From: CAYSSM01 sp964433905
Lineage (GTDB): Bacteria; Patescibacteriota; UBA1384; UBA12157; JAENIV01
Assembly (NCBI GenBank): GCA_964433905.1
Contig: CAYSSM010000003.1
Location: 1 to 55,182, forward strand
Length of the DNA: 55,182 bases
Direction of reading: 5' to 3'
Shown: positions 15,896 through 23,749 of the stretch, one piece after another
Numbering within the stretch: position 1 is the first letter of the stretch
Layout: each line of letters starts with the position of its first letter
Position numbers and translations under genes: made by a program
Notes under the pieces: generated by a model
The model's database searches: none
What the model saw: the letters and a program-made list of their open reading frames with translations, nothing else
What the model was told of the DNA's origin: nothing

Positions 15896-16411
15896 TTATT
15901 TTTTATCATTTAGGTTAAACATTTCTAAATATTTCTCTTCATTAGTTAATGCTTTTGAAATAAAATAATCCACATTTTTCTCAATATCTAAAAGCTCAAA
16001 CAATTCTTCTAAATCCGCTGATATATCCTGAGGCGTAATCCAAACCGATTTTTGAATCGGCAAGCAACCTAAATTTTGTAATTTATCTCGAAAAACATCG
16101 CGGGTTTTCTTTCTCGACTCTTCGATATCAAAAGCAATTATCCGCCAAAAACCATCCCATTTTTTAAAAATTCTTTTCCGAATAAGTTTTAATCTGCCTT
16201 TGGAGGTTATTTTTAAAAATTTGTTACCTTTATTCTCCACCTCTTCCAAATACCCGCGTTGTTTAAGTTCCCAGATTGCCCTTGAGAAACTACCCTTATA
16301 TTTCTTAAACGATTTACCGAAACCTTTGTAGGGATACAAAAATGCCGCCGTTTCTCCCACTCCGCCAGCAACAACCGCCAAGATTTTTTCAGTTAGAGTT
16401 TTTCTCCGCAT
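15896..16411 (-). CDS. PaaX-like regulator with Cas2-like C-terminal domain
   Basis: A 171-residue protein. Residues 1-85 look like a winged helix (SFSRAIWELKQRGYLEEVEN then KFLKITSKGRLKLI). Residues about 88-165 resemble the ferredoxin-like fold shared by Cas2 and the PaaX C-terminal domain (DGFWRIIAFDIEESRKKTRD, LGCLPIQKSVWITPQDI). PaaX-type proteins are transcriptional regulators. No CRISPR array, cas1 or interference genes are in the window, so a regulator is more likely than an adaptation nuclease. GGAGGGG precedes the ATG. Identical 23-bp repeats lie on each side, the upstream one about 30 nt from the start, where it could act as an operator. Confidence 0.72.
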   Translation of the reverse strand: MRRKTLTEKILAVVAGGVGETAAFLYPYKGFGKSFKKYKGSFSRAIWELKQRGYLEEVENKGNKFLKITSKGRLKLIRKRIFKKWDGFWRIIAFDIEESRKKTRDVFRDKLQNLGCLPIQKSVWITPQDISADLEELFELLDIEKNVDYFISKALTNEEKYLEMFNLNDKK

Positions 16412-16439
16412 TCGTAAATCCCCTCCTTAAAAACATTGT

Positions 16440-16462
16440 AACTTTCCCGCGATCGCGGTTTT
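16440..16462. repeat. 23-bp direct repeat with CCGCGATCGCGG palindrome, copy B
   Basis: Same 23 bases and same orientation as 15838-15860; palindrome at 16447-16458. This copy is 29 nt upstream of the PaaX/Cas2-like start codon, within its likely leader or promoter. Confidence 0.9.
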
Positions 16463-16523
16463 ATTGTATAACTTTTTCTTTTTTACGAAAACTATAACAA
16501 AAATAGTTAAGACATTTTGGATA

Positions 16524-16677
16524 TAAACTACCTCGCAGCAAGCTAACGAGGTATCCCTAAAGGGAAAGTTTGTTTTTAATAAGCAAAGCTTGTTATTCGC
16601 TTCGCTCATAATAGGTTTTCATCCGCATGCCTAAAGGCGTAGCAAGCTACGAGGTATTCAACCTCTAAAAATAAAAC
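16524..16677. repeat. Dispersed double-hairpin repeat, copy 2
   Basis: Same plan as 5191-5295: ACTACCTCGCAGC...GAGGTATCC, GGAAAGTTTGTTTTTAATAA, an extra AAGCAAAGCTTG hairpin, AGGTTTTCATCC, a second hairpin ending GAGGTATTCAACCT, and the tail AAAATAAAA. It fills most of the gap between tyrS and the PaaX-like gene; no gene is seen there. Confidence 0.78.
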
Positions 16678-16691
16678 CTCTTGCAATAGAT

Positions 16692-17873
16692 TCACTTTCT
16701 TACTTTTATAAATCGGCGTTTTCCTACATGGACTATCATTTCATCTTTTATTTGAATAACTTTATCAGATTCGGTGATTTTTTTGCCCTCTATTTCAACT
16801 GCACCCTGCTCAATCAAGCGCCGGGCTTCCGATTTTGAAGTTGCCAATTCGCATTTTACCAGCAAATCATCAATGCGACATTCAGACTCTTTAATATTAA
16901 TTTCCGGAATTTCTGAAGGTTTTTCGCGGTTTTTGAAAACTCGATCAAACTCCCCTGCTGCCTTTTCGGCGTCCTCTTTGGAGTGATACATTTCAACGAT
17001 GATCTTAGCTAATTCGGCCTTACTTTCGCGAGGTTTATCTAATGTCTTACTTTCAATGTTTTTTAATTCTTCATCCGATATTTCTGTGCATAACTCATAG
17101 TAATCTTTGATTAAATTATCCGGAATGGACATTATTTTGCCAAACATATCAGTCGGCGCATCAGTGATGGCGATATAGTTTCCGAGCGACTTGGACATTT
17201 TTTGTTTACCGTCAGTACCAATCAATATCTTTATTGTAATGACATCTTGAGATGGCTGGTTCATTTTCTTTTGTAGACTTCTTCCAGCCAGCATGTTAAA
17301 CTTTTGATCCGTTCCGCCAATTTCAACATCCGATTTTAGCATGATTGAATCATAGGCTTGCATTGCTGGGTAAAATAACTCGGGGAGGGCTATATCGCTT
17401 CCAGATTTCAATCTTTTTTGAAAATCATCGCGTTCAATAATTTGTTGTAATGTAAATTTAGCAGCAAACTTGAAAATCTCCGCAGGATCCATTTTTGAAA
17501 ACCACTCCGAATTGTAACGAACTTCCGTTTTTTCGGTATCCAAAATCCTGCCAACTTGTTCAAAGTAAGTCTCAGCGTTAGTTTTAATTTCTTCATCAGA
17601 TAATATCGGCCGAGTGGTATTGCGGCCGGATGGATCACCGATTTTAGTCGTGTAATCCCCTATTAGAAAGATGATCGTATGGCCATCTTCCTGAAACTTT
17701 TTAAGTTTCAATAAAACAGCCGTATGGCCAAGATGAATATCGGGTCGAGTTGGATCAACACCGTATTTTATCCGCAATTTCTTGCCATCTTTAAGTTTTT
17801 TTTCAAGTTCGTCTTTTACGATAATTTCTTCCACGCCACGGATTAATAATGAATTAGCTGTGTCAATAGTCAT
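16692..17873 (-). CDS. tyrS: Tyrosyl-tRNA synthetase
   Basis: A 393-residue class I synthetase that charges tRNA-Tyr. It has the HIGH motif as HLGH (47-50, within GVDPTRPDIHLGH), the tyrosine pocket block GDYTTKIGDPSGR, KMSKS near 224, and an S4 RNA-binding domain at the C-terminus (CRIDDLLVKCELATSKSEAR). The motif set is the TyrZ-like subclass. ATG at 17873 follows AAAGGAG. It is divergent from the class A PBP gene with a 51-nt shared promoter region. Confidence 0.95.
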   Translation of the reverse strand: MTIDTANSLLIRGVEEIIVKDELEKKLKDGKKLRIKYGVDPTRPDIHLGHTAVLLKLKKFQEDGHTIIFLIGDYTTKIGDPSGRNTTRPILSDEEIKTNAETYFEQVGRILDTEKTEVRYNSEWFSKMDPAEIFKFAAKFTLQQIIERDDFQKRLKSGSDIALPELFYPAMQAYDSIMLKSDVEIGGTDQKFNMLAGRSLQKKMNQPSQDVITIKILIGTDGKQKMSKSLGNYIAITDAPTDMFGKIMSIPDNLIKDYYELCTEISDEELKNIESKTLDKPRESKAELAKIIVEMYHSKEDAEKAAGEFDRVFKNREKPSEIPEINIKESECRIDDLLVKCELATSKSEARRLIEQGAVEIEGKKITESDKVIQIKDEMIVHVGKRRFIKVRK

Positions 17874-17924
17874 AAAACTCCTTTATATGTTTAATTGTAA
17901 CCTTTATAATGGTAAAATGTAAAT

Positions 17925-20732
17925 ATGTTTAATATTCAAAGATTTAATCCTTTTCGTAATCCCCTTAATTTAAGAAGTCTTAGCCATCCTCGGGCATGGA
18001 ACTGGAAAAAAATTAAAATTTGGTCTATAAGAATTGGCATAGGTTTAATGTTATTTATCCTGCTCTTATTTGCCTGGTATGCCAAAGATTTGCCGACCCC
18101 CGGTAAAATCAAGCGTCGCCAAGCTTCAGCGGCAACGCAAATTTTAGACCGCAACGGCAATGAGCTCTACGCTGTCCACGGCGATATTAAAAGAATACTG
18201 ATTAGCAATAACGATATGCCGAAATCGATTAAAGAAGCCACGATTACAGCCGAAGATAGGTCGTTTTACAAGCATCACGGCATCAATGTCAAAGGCATTT
18301 TGCGGGCTCTTTATAATAATATTACCAATAAATATAGTTATCTTTCCGGTGGATCGACGATTACTCAACAATTTGTTAAAAACGCTCTTTTGGACCCTAA
18401 AAAAACTTTTACAAGAAAAATTAAAGAGCTGATTTTAACCATTGAAATTGAAGTTATGTACTCTAAAGACGACATTTTAGCAATGTATCTTAATGAAATT
18501 CCTTATGGTTCAAATGCTTACGGTATTGAAGCCGCCTCGCAAACATTTTACGGCAAAAAAGCTAAAGATTTAACCTTGGCTGAATCGGCTACGCTGGCGG
18601 CGTTGCCTAAAGCGCCGACTTATTACTCGCCTTACGGCATCCACCCGGACAAACGGCAAATACGGGTAGAATACATTTTAGATTCGATGGCTGATCTTGG
18701 CTATATTAGCAGAGACGAAGCTAATGTCGCCAAAAAAGAAGCTAAGGAAATAAAATTTACACCTCGACGCGAAAATATTTCTGCTCCCCACTTTGTCATG
18801 TATGTTAAGGAATTACTGGTTGATAAATACGGTGAGCAAATGGTAGAAGAGGGCGGGCTTAAAGTTACTACTACTTTAGATCCAGATAAGCAAAAAGTGG
18901 CCGAAGAAGCCATTAATTCGGCTGCTGCCAGAAGATTTGATTCGATAAATGCATCCAACGCCTCTTTGGTTTCAATTGATCCTAAAAACGGCCAAGTTTT
19001 AGCTATGGTTGGCTCACGGGACTTTTTCGATGAGTCAATTGATGGCCAGGTTAATGTTGCCATCGCCGAGCGCCAGCCAGGTTCCGCTTTTAAGCCTGTT
19101 GTTTATGCCACCGCTTTTAAAGATAAATACAATCCCGCCTTTAACCTCTGGGATGTAACAACCGATTTTGGTAATTACACGCCTCAAAACTATGATGGCG
19201 CAACGCGCGGACCGGTCACGGCCCGCAAAGCCCTGGCGGGATCGCTTAATATTCCAGCTGTCAAAATGCTTTATTTAGCCGGTATGGATAATGTTTTAGA
19301 TCAAGCGCATAAGATGGGAATCACTACTTTGAATGATCGCGATCGTTACGGATTGTCGTTGGTTTTGGGCGGCGGTGAGATAAAACTAATTGATTTGGCG
19401 ACAGCATATGGGGTTTTTGCTAATAAAGGAAGTTTGGCCCCCACCAACCTGATTCTTAAAGTAGTTGATTCTAATAACAAAGTCTTGGAAGAGTTTAAAG
19501 AAGACAAAAAAGATGTTTTAGATCCGCAAATCGCTTACGAAATTTCGTCAATCCTGTCAGACAATCAAGCTCGTTCTTATGTCTTTGGCTCAAGATCGGC
19601 TCTGTATTTCGATGATCGTCCGGTGGCAGCCAAAACCGGCACAACCTCCGAATATCGCGATGCTTGGACATTTGGATACACGCCGTCACTCGTTACTGGA
19701 GTTTGGGTGGGAAATAACGATAATTCGCCGATGACCGCCGGCGCTGCCGGCGCCATGGCGGCGGCACCGATTTGGCGCGATTATATGGCCAAAGCTTTAG
19801 CCAACAGCCCGGTTGAAGATTTTGAAGTCCCTAACGGCATCGAAGAAATAACGGTGGATAAATATACAAATAAGCTGCCTTCCGGTGGCGAAACGATTAC
19901 CGATATCTTTGCTTCTTGGCAAATACCCAAAGACCGATCTAAAGATGTTGGTAAAATTAGAATTGATAAATACACCGGAAATTTGGCTACTGATGACTGT
20001 CCCGATCAATTTGTTGAAGAAAAAATAGTCGCAAATATTCATTCTGAACTACCCGACAACCCCGCATGGGAAAGACCTGTCAGAGCTTATGCCGCTTCGA
20101 TGGGGTTATTTAGCTCCAATGGAGTCCCCGAAGGAGAACCAACTTGCGCTGGTTTAACTAATAAAACTACGATTACGATAAAAAGTCCGGCCGATAATAG
20201 CACTGTATCGGGAAATTTTACGATTTCCGTTAGTGTTGATTCAAGCGTGCAAATTAAAAGTGTTGAATTCTTAATCGACGAAAATAGTATTGGTGTAGAC
20301 AAAACCAAACCGTATTCGATTAGCTATAATGCGGACAATTTATCTGGCGGTAAACACCGGATTTCTGTCATCGCTACCGATGTTTCCGGACTTTCATCAT
20401 CAGGATCGGTGGTTGTAAGTAAAGGCGCTAATGATAAAACACCACCAGGACCAGTGAGTTTAAAATCAATTTCGCCGGGAGCAAATTATATCGATATTAT
20501 TTGGCTTAATCCTTCCGATATAGATGTTGTGACAGCAAAAATTTATATTTCGCGCAATAAAAATTCTGTCGGATCTCTGAATAACGAAGTTAATGTTTCT
20601 CCCGATAGTGAGAGTTCAATAAAAATTTCCAATTTAGACAATGGCAAAACCTATTACATTACCATCAAAGCAATTGATTCATCGGGACTTGAAAGCACTA
20701 ATAACACTCCCTACGAAGCCACGACTTTATAG
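17925..20732 (+). CDS. Class A penicillin-binding protein (PBP1A-like) with Ig-like and FN3 tail
   Basis: A 935-residue bifunctional murein synthase. Transmembrane helix about 30-48; glycosyltransferase family 51 domain with TAEDRSFYKHHG (about 107-118) and GGSTITQQFVKN; transpeptidase domain with SxxK as SAFK (387-390), SLN (AGSLNIPAVK) and KTGT near 570. After the enzymatic core come a Bacterial-Ig-like domain (about 745-830, SPADNSTVSGNFTISVSV) and a fibronectin type III domain (about 840-935). These tails probably bind wall polymers or partners. A TATAAT lies at 17905-17910, giving a very short leader; no clear Shine-Dalgarno site is seen. Confidence 0.93.
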   Translation: MFNIQRFNPFRNPLNLRSLSHPRAWNWKKIKIWSIRIGIGLMLFILLLFAWYAKDLPTPGKIKRRQASAATQILDRNGNELYAVHGDIKRILISNNDMPKSIKEATITAEDRSFYKHHGINVKGILRALYNNITNKYSYLSGGSTITQQFVKNALLDPKKTFTRKIKELILTIEIEVMYSKDDILAMYLNEIPYGSNAYGIEAASQTFYGKKAKDLTLAESATLAALPKAPTYYSPYGIHPDKRQIRVEYILDSMADLGYISRDEANVAKKEAKEIKFTPRRENISAPHFVMYVKELLVDKYGEQMVEEGGLKVTTTLDPDKQKVAEEAINSAAARRFDSINASNASLVSIDPKNGQVLAMVGSRDFFDESIDGQVNVAIAERQPGSAFKPVVYATAFKDKYNPAFNLWDVTTDFGNYTPQNYDGATRGPVTARKALAGSLNIPAVKMLYLAGMDNVLDQAHKMGITTLNDRDRYGLSLVLGGGEIKLIDLATAYGVFANKGSLAPTNLILKVVDSNNKVLEEFKEDKKDVLDPQIAYEISSILSDNQARSYVFGSRSALYFDDRPVAAKTGTTSEYRDAWTFGYTPSLVTGVWVGNNDNSPMTAGAAGAMAAAPIWRDYMAKALANSPVEDFEVPNGIEEITVDKYTNKLPSGGETITDIFASWQIPKDRSKDVGKIRIDKYTGNLATDDCPDQFVEEKIVANIHSELPDNPAWERPVRAYAASMGLFSSNGVPEGEPTCAGLTNKTTITIKSPADNSTVSGNFTISVSVDSSVQIKSVEFLIDENSIGVDKTKPYSISYNADNLSGGKHRISVIATDVSGLSSSGSVVVSKGANDKTPPGPVSLKSISPGANYIDIIWLNPSDIDVVTAKIYISRNKNSVGSLNNEVNVSPDSESSIKISNLDNGKTYYITIKAIDSSGLESTNNTPYEATTL

Positions 20733-20752
20733 TTATTTAATTTAGGCTGATT

Positions 20753-21700
20753 CTATCTTGAGTTCTCGACTTTGTTTTTCTGCGGTTGAACAAAAATCAT
20801 TTTACCTGCCACAGTATGATAGACTCTGACAACTTCGCAGAGTATTTCTTTGCCAACCAGTCTTTCACCACCCTCAACAACAATCATTGTTCCGTCGGGC
20901 AAGTAACCGACACCCTGACCGGCTTCTTTACCCTTTTGAATAATTTTAACTTGGATTTCTTCACCGGGAATCAATGACGGCTTGAGACTTTCCGCTAATT
21001 CGTTGACATTAAGAACATAAACTTTTTGAATTTTTGCAACGCGATTTAAGTTGTAATCAACGGTAATAATTTTCGCGTGTCTTTTCTTGGCGGTTTTGAC
21101 TAACTTTATGTCGACCGGTTCGCGAGATGTTTCAAGATCATCAATAATTTCTAACGGAATGGTCGGATTATGCTGCATGCGATCCAGAGAATCCAAACCG
21201 CGGCGGCCTTTCGCTCTTCTTAGAGGGTCTTCGGAATCAGCTACTTTTTGCAGTTCATTTAAAACAAAATTAGCCACCAGCAGCTTACCCATTACAAAAC
21301 CGCTTAAAGCAATTTGCTCCAAACGACCGTCAATTAATGATGAGGTGTCAACAACAATTAAATTATCGGGATTTGTTTCATGGCCAAAAAATCGAGTTGT
21401 AACTTTATGAAAAAAATCAGCCGCTGGTCTGGCCTGAGCAATGAATAAATCTAAAACCGCCACCGTGACAAAAACATCGACAATCATCGGCATCCATACA
21501 CCGTAGGCTCCCGGTAATTTTGAAAGCGGCGTTGCCACTAATGATCCGATAAGCAATCCTATAATCAATCCGACTAATCCCATGAAAAAATATGGAAAAG
21601 ATATTTTTAATAATTTGCGCGTTAAAAATAAGAGTAAAATGGCCACCGCCAAAACAATAAAAAAGAGGGTTATGTTAGTTGATTCAGCTTGGTTAAACAC
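20753..21700 (-). CDS. PIN-TRAM domain membrane protein (YacL-like)
   Basis: A 315-residue protein with four hydrophobic segments in the first 95 residues, a PIN nuclease domain (VVDTSSLIDGRL about 116-127, HAKIITVDYNLNRVAKI) and a C-terminal TRAM domain (EGGERLVGKEILCEVVRVYH). PIN domains usually cleave RNA using clustered acidic residues; the target is unknown. The start is a GTG at 21700, inside the 3' end of radA, and its AAGGAG site is also radA coding sequence, so translation is coupled. The pairing of radA with this gene also occurs in Bacillus (radA-disA-yacL region). Confidence 0.9.
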   Translation of the reverse strand: MFNQAESTNITLFFIVLAVAILLLFLTRKLLKISFPYFFMGLVGLIIGLLIGSLVATPLSKLPGAYGVWMPMIVDVFVTVAVLDLFIAQARPAADFFHKVTTRFFGHETNPDNLIVVDTSSLIDGRLEQIALSGFVMGKLLVANFVLNELQKVADSEDPLRRAKGRRGLDSLDRMQHNPTIPLEIIDDLETSREPVDIKLVKTAKKRHAKIITVDYNLNRVAKIQKVYVLNVNELAESLKPSLIPGEEIQVKIIQKGKEAGQGVGYLPDGTMIVVEGGERLVGKEILCEVVRVYHTVAGKMIFVQPQKNKVENSR

Positions 21701-22988
21701 AATAACTCCTTATGACTTCGTTAATATTTTTACCTTTTGGAAAAATGCTAAATCCTAAACGTTTGGCTTCGGCAATTCTTTTAGTTTCAAATGAAACTTT
21801 TCTAATTTCTCCCGAAAGGCCGACTTCGCCAAAAGCGCACAGTTTTGAATTAATAGGCTTGTTTTTTAATGCTCCAGCAACGGCTAATGCCACCGCTAAA
21901 TCGACCGCTGGTTCTTTTATCTTAACACCTCCGACAACATTGATAAAGACATCTTGATTGGACAAATTTAAATTAGCTCTTTTTTGCAAAACTGCAATTA
22001 GAAGCTGCAAGCGATTTAAATCAAAACCGGCCGCTCTCCTTTGAGGATAGCCAAAAATAGTTGTTGCCGTCAATGCTTGGATTTCAACCAACAAGGATCT
22101 GGTACCTTCGATTGTCGCCGTGACCACTCCGCCCGGAACATCTTTAAGACGATCATGCAAAAACAACTTTGACGGATTTTTAACCTCTTTCATCCCCTCT
22201 TCTGACATTTCAAAGATGCCTATTTCTTCTGTAGCCCCAAAACGATTTTTGGCGCTGCGTAGAATTCGGTTATTTTGAAAATGTTCACCTTCCAAATACA
22301 AAACGACATCAACTAAATGTTCGAGCATTCGCGGACCAGCAACTGAGCCTTCCTTAGTAACATGACCAACTAAAATAACCGGGATATTACTAGTCTTGGC
22401 AAACTGCTGCAACCTGAGCGCGCACTCGCGAACTTGGACAATTGAGCCGGGCGTTGATGGAAAATCTTGCGAATAAATGGTTTGGATTGAATCGATAATC
22501 AGCAATTCCGGTAAATTTTTACTCGCTGTTTCAATGATATTATTAAGATTAATTTCAGGAAAAAGATCTAAATTACTTGCTTTTAAATTCAGCCTATCGT
22601 AGCGCATCTTAATTTGTTGAGGAGATTCTTCGGCGCAAACATATAAAACTTTTTTTAAATTTGTTGCGACTTGTAAAAGAAGTGTCGATTTGCCAATCCC
22701 GGGATCGCCACCTAAAAGAATTATCGAACCGGGTACAATACCACCACCCAACGCCCGGTCAAATTCACTGATTTTTGTGATTATTCGATGAAAATTTTTG
22801 TTTTTTATGGTCAAAATGGGCAATATTTGAGTTTCAATATTCGCATTGAGACTAGTCCGATATTTTTGATCGATATTGGTTTTAAATTCTTTCAAAGTAT
22901 TCCAAGCGCCACAGGTATCGCACTTGCCTTGCCATTTAAGATATTCTTCGGAACATTCGGAACAAATAAAAACAAGATTGCTTTTCAT
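21693..22988 (-). CDS. radA: DNA repair protein RadA
   Basis: A 431-residue branch-migration protein. It has the N-terminal zinc finger CSECSEEYLKWQGKCDTC, Walker A GGDPGIGKSTLL near 88-99, the RadA signature KNRFG (SAKNRFGATEEIG), and a Lon-protease-like C-terminal domain. The open frame extends 19 codons upstream, but the ATG at 22988 places the zinc finger at its usual position. An extended -10 box TGGTATAAT ends only 6 nt before this ATG, so the message should be leaderless. The gene overlaps the downstream PIN-TRAM start by 8 nt. Confidence 0.95.
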   Translation of the reverse strand: MKSNLVFICSECSEEYLKWQGKCDTCGAWNTLKEFKTNIDQKYRTSLNANIETQILPILTIKNKNFHRIITKISEFDRALGGGIVPGSIILLGGDPGIGKSTLLLQVATNLKKVLYVCAEESPQQIKMRYDRLNLKASNLDLFPEINLNNIIETASKNLPELLIIDSIQTIYSQDFPSTPGSIVQVRECALRLQQFAKTSNIPVILVGHVTKEGSVAGPRMLEHLVDVVLYLEGEHFQNNRILRSAKNRFGATEEIGIFEMSEEGMKEVKNPSKLFLHDRLKDVPGGVVTATIEGTRSLLVEIQALTATTIFGYPQRRAAGFDLNRLQLLIAVLQKRANLNLSNQDVFINVVGGVKIKEPAVDLAVALAVAGALKNKPINSKLCAFGEVGLSGEIRKVSFETKRIAEAKRLGFSIFPKGKNINEVIRSYCV

Positions 22989-22994
22989 TTTTAA

Positions 22995-23003
22995 ATTATA
23001 CCA
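22995..23003 (-). promoter_or_regulatory. Extended -10 promoter of radA (leaderless)
   Basis: The minus strand reads TATGGTATAATTTAAAAATG: TGG-TATAAT, six bases, then the start codon. No good -35 box is present, as is usual with an extended -10. Confidence 0.65.
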
Positions 23004-23040
23004 TAAAATTGAAAAAGACAGATACTTTTTGAACACTTGA

Positions 23041-23172
23041 CTCAAGGGCTAAACTTTTGTTCTCAGCCGCCCTATCCATCCTATTCGTCGCTTTCTGTTT
23101 GACTTCGGTATAAATTACCTCATCAAACGAAACACTCCTCAACCGGCATTTCACAAAAGCTTAGCCCTTGAG
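23041..23172. other. Element with 19-bp terminal inverted repeats (possible MITE or structured RNA)
   Basis: CTCAAGGGCTAAACTTTTG (23041-23059) and CAAAAGCTTAGCCCTTGAG (23154-23172) are inverted repeats matching at 18 of 19 positions around a 94-nt core. On the minus strand a GTG-started 51-codon frame runs from inside the right arm through the core and the left arm, and ends inside the radA promoter (VKCRLRSVSFDEVIYTEVKQ...). No transposase is present and no family is recognised. Confidence 0.55.
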
Positions 23173-23229
23173 CCTTAGCATCATTTTCGACGCTTAAAAA
23201 ACCATTTCACATTATCATAAAATTGAAAA

Positions 23230-23299
23230 TAAACTACTCTGCGGCAAGCCGCAGAGTATCCTACAGAAAGTTTGTTTCCAAACAGGTTGAAAATAAAAT
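23230..23299. repeat. Dispersed double-hairpin repeat, copy 3 (short form)
   Basis: ACTCTGCGGCAAGCCGCAGAGT hairpin core, then the GAAAGTTTGTTTCCAAACAGG segment and the tail GTTGAAAATAAAA. Compared with 5191-5295 the second hairpin is missing. It lies directly upstream of the unknown gene at 23350. Confidence 0.8.
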
Positions 23300-23349
23300 C
23301 TTTTTATTTTATGATAAATACATCCTACGACGGCGATGGAGGTATGGCA

Positions 23350-23706
23350 ATGCAAATCCCCACTCAACAGGATGTGAATTGCTCGGTAGCTATTATGCAG
23401 CAACAAGAAAGACGCAGAATTGTCGCTGAAATTACCGAAAACCTGGGCGAGCATGGTTTGTCGTTAGCCGAGTTATGTGAGCGTCTCCGCAATGCGGCAA
23501 GGAAAAATCATTACAATATTTCTGTGCCATTATCCAAAAACCATCTTCATTTTCAATCTAATGGAAATATTTTCGTCATTATTGGCAAGACGAAACATAT
23601 CGTTAGAAGCGGCCAAAACATTAACTCTCAAATACTTCAATTGATTTGTGCCGGCAACAACCCCGAAAAAGTCATTGTAGACATTTGCCAACGCATCAAA
23701 ATTTAG
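23350..23706 (+). CDS. Hypothetical protein, 118 residues
   Basis: Not recognised. A helical N-terminal half (IMQQQERRRIVAEITENLGE, LSLAELCERLRNAARKNHY) is followed by a likely beta-rich half (LHFQSNGNIFVIIGKTKHIV) and a helical end. Start chosen at the ATG at 23350 because GGAGG (23338-23342) is 7 nt upstream; ATG at 23311 or 23344 are alternatives. It is monocistronic, opposite in strand to its neighbours, with a dispersed repeat just upstream and a strong terminator just downstream. Its charge and small size would suit a cytoplasmic regulator, but nothing supports a specific function. Confidence 0.6.
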   Translation: MQIPTQQDVNCSVAIMQQQERRRIVAEITENLGEHGLSLAELCERLRNAARKNHYNISVPLSKNHLHFQSNGNIFVIIGKTKHIVRSGQNINSQILQLICAGNNPEKVIVDICQRIKI

Positions 23707-23716
23707 AGTAAGAGAC

Positions 23717-23749
23717 ATACTCCGGAAGTTATGCTTTCGGAGTATTTTT
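23717..23749 (+). terminator. Intrinsic terminator
   Basis: ATACTCCGGAAG and CTTTCGGAGTAT pair around TTATG and are followed by TTTTT. It serves the plus-strand hypothetical gene and overlaps the 3' end of recJ on the other strand. Confidence 0.85.

Noticed and set aside
15896..16411. Cas2 of a CRISPR-Cas system
   Set aside because: It has an N-terminal winged helix as in PaaX-type regulators. There is no cas1, other cas gene or regularly spaced repeat array in the window.
23272..23349. Earlier starts for the unknown gene at 23350
   Set aside because: They would place part of the dispersed repeat in the protein, and only the ATG at 23350 has a well-spaced GGAGG.
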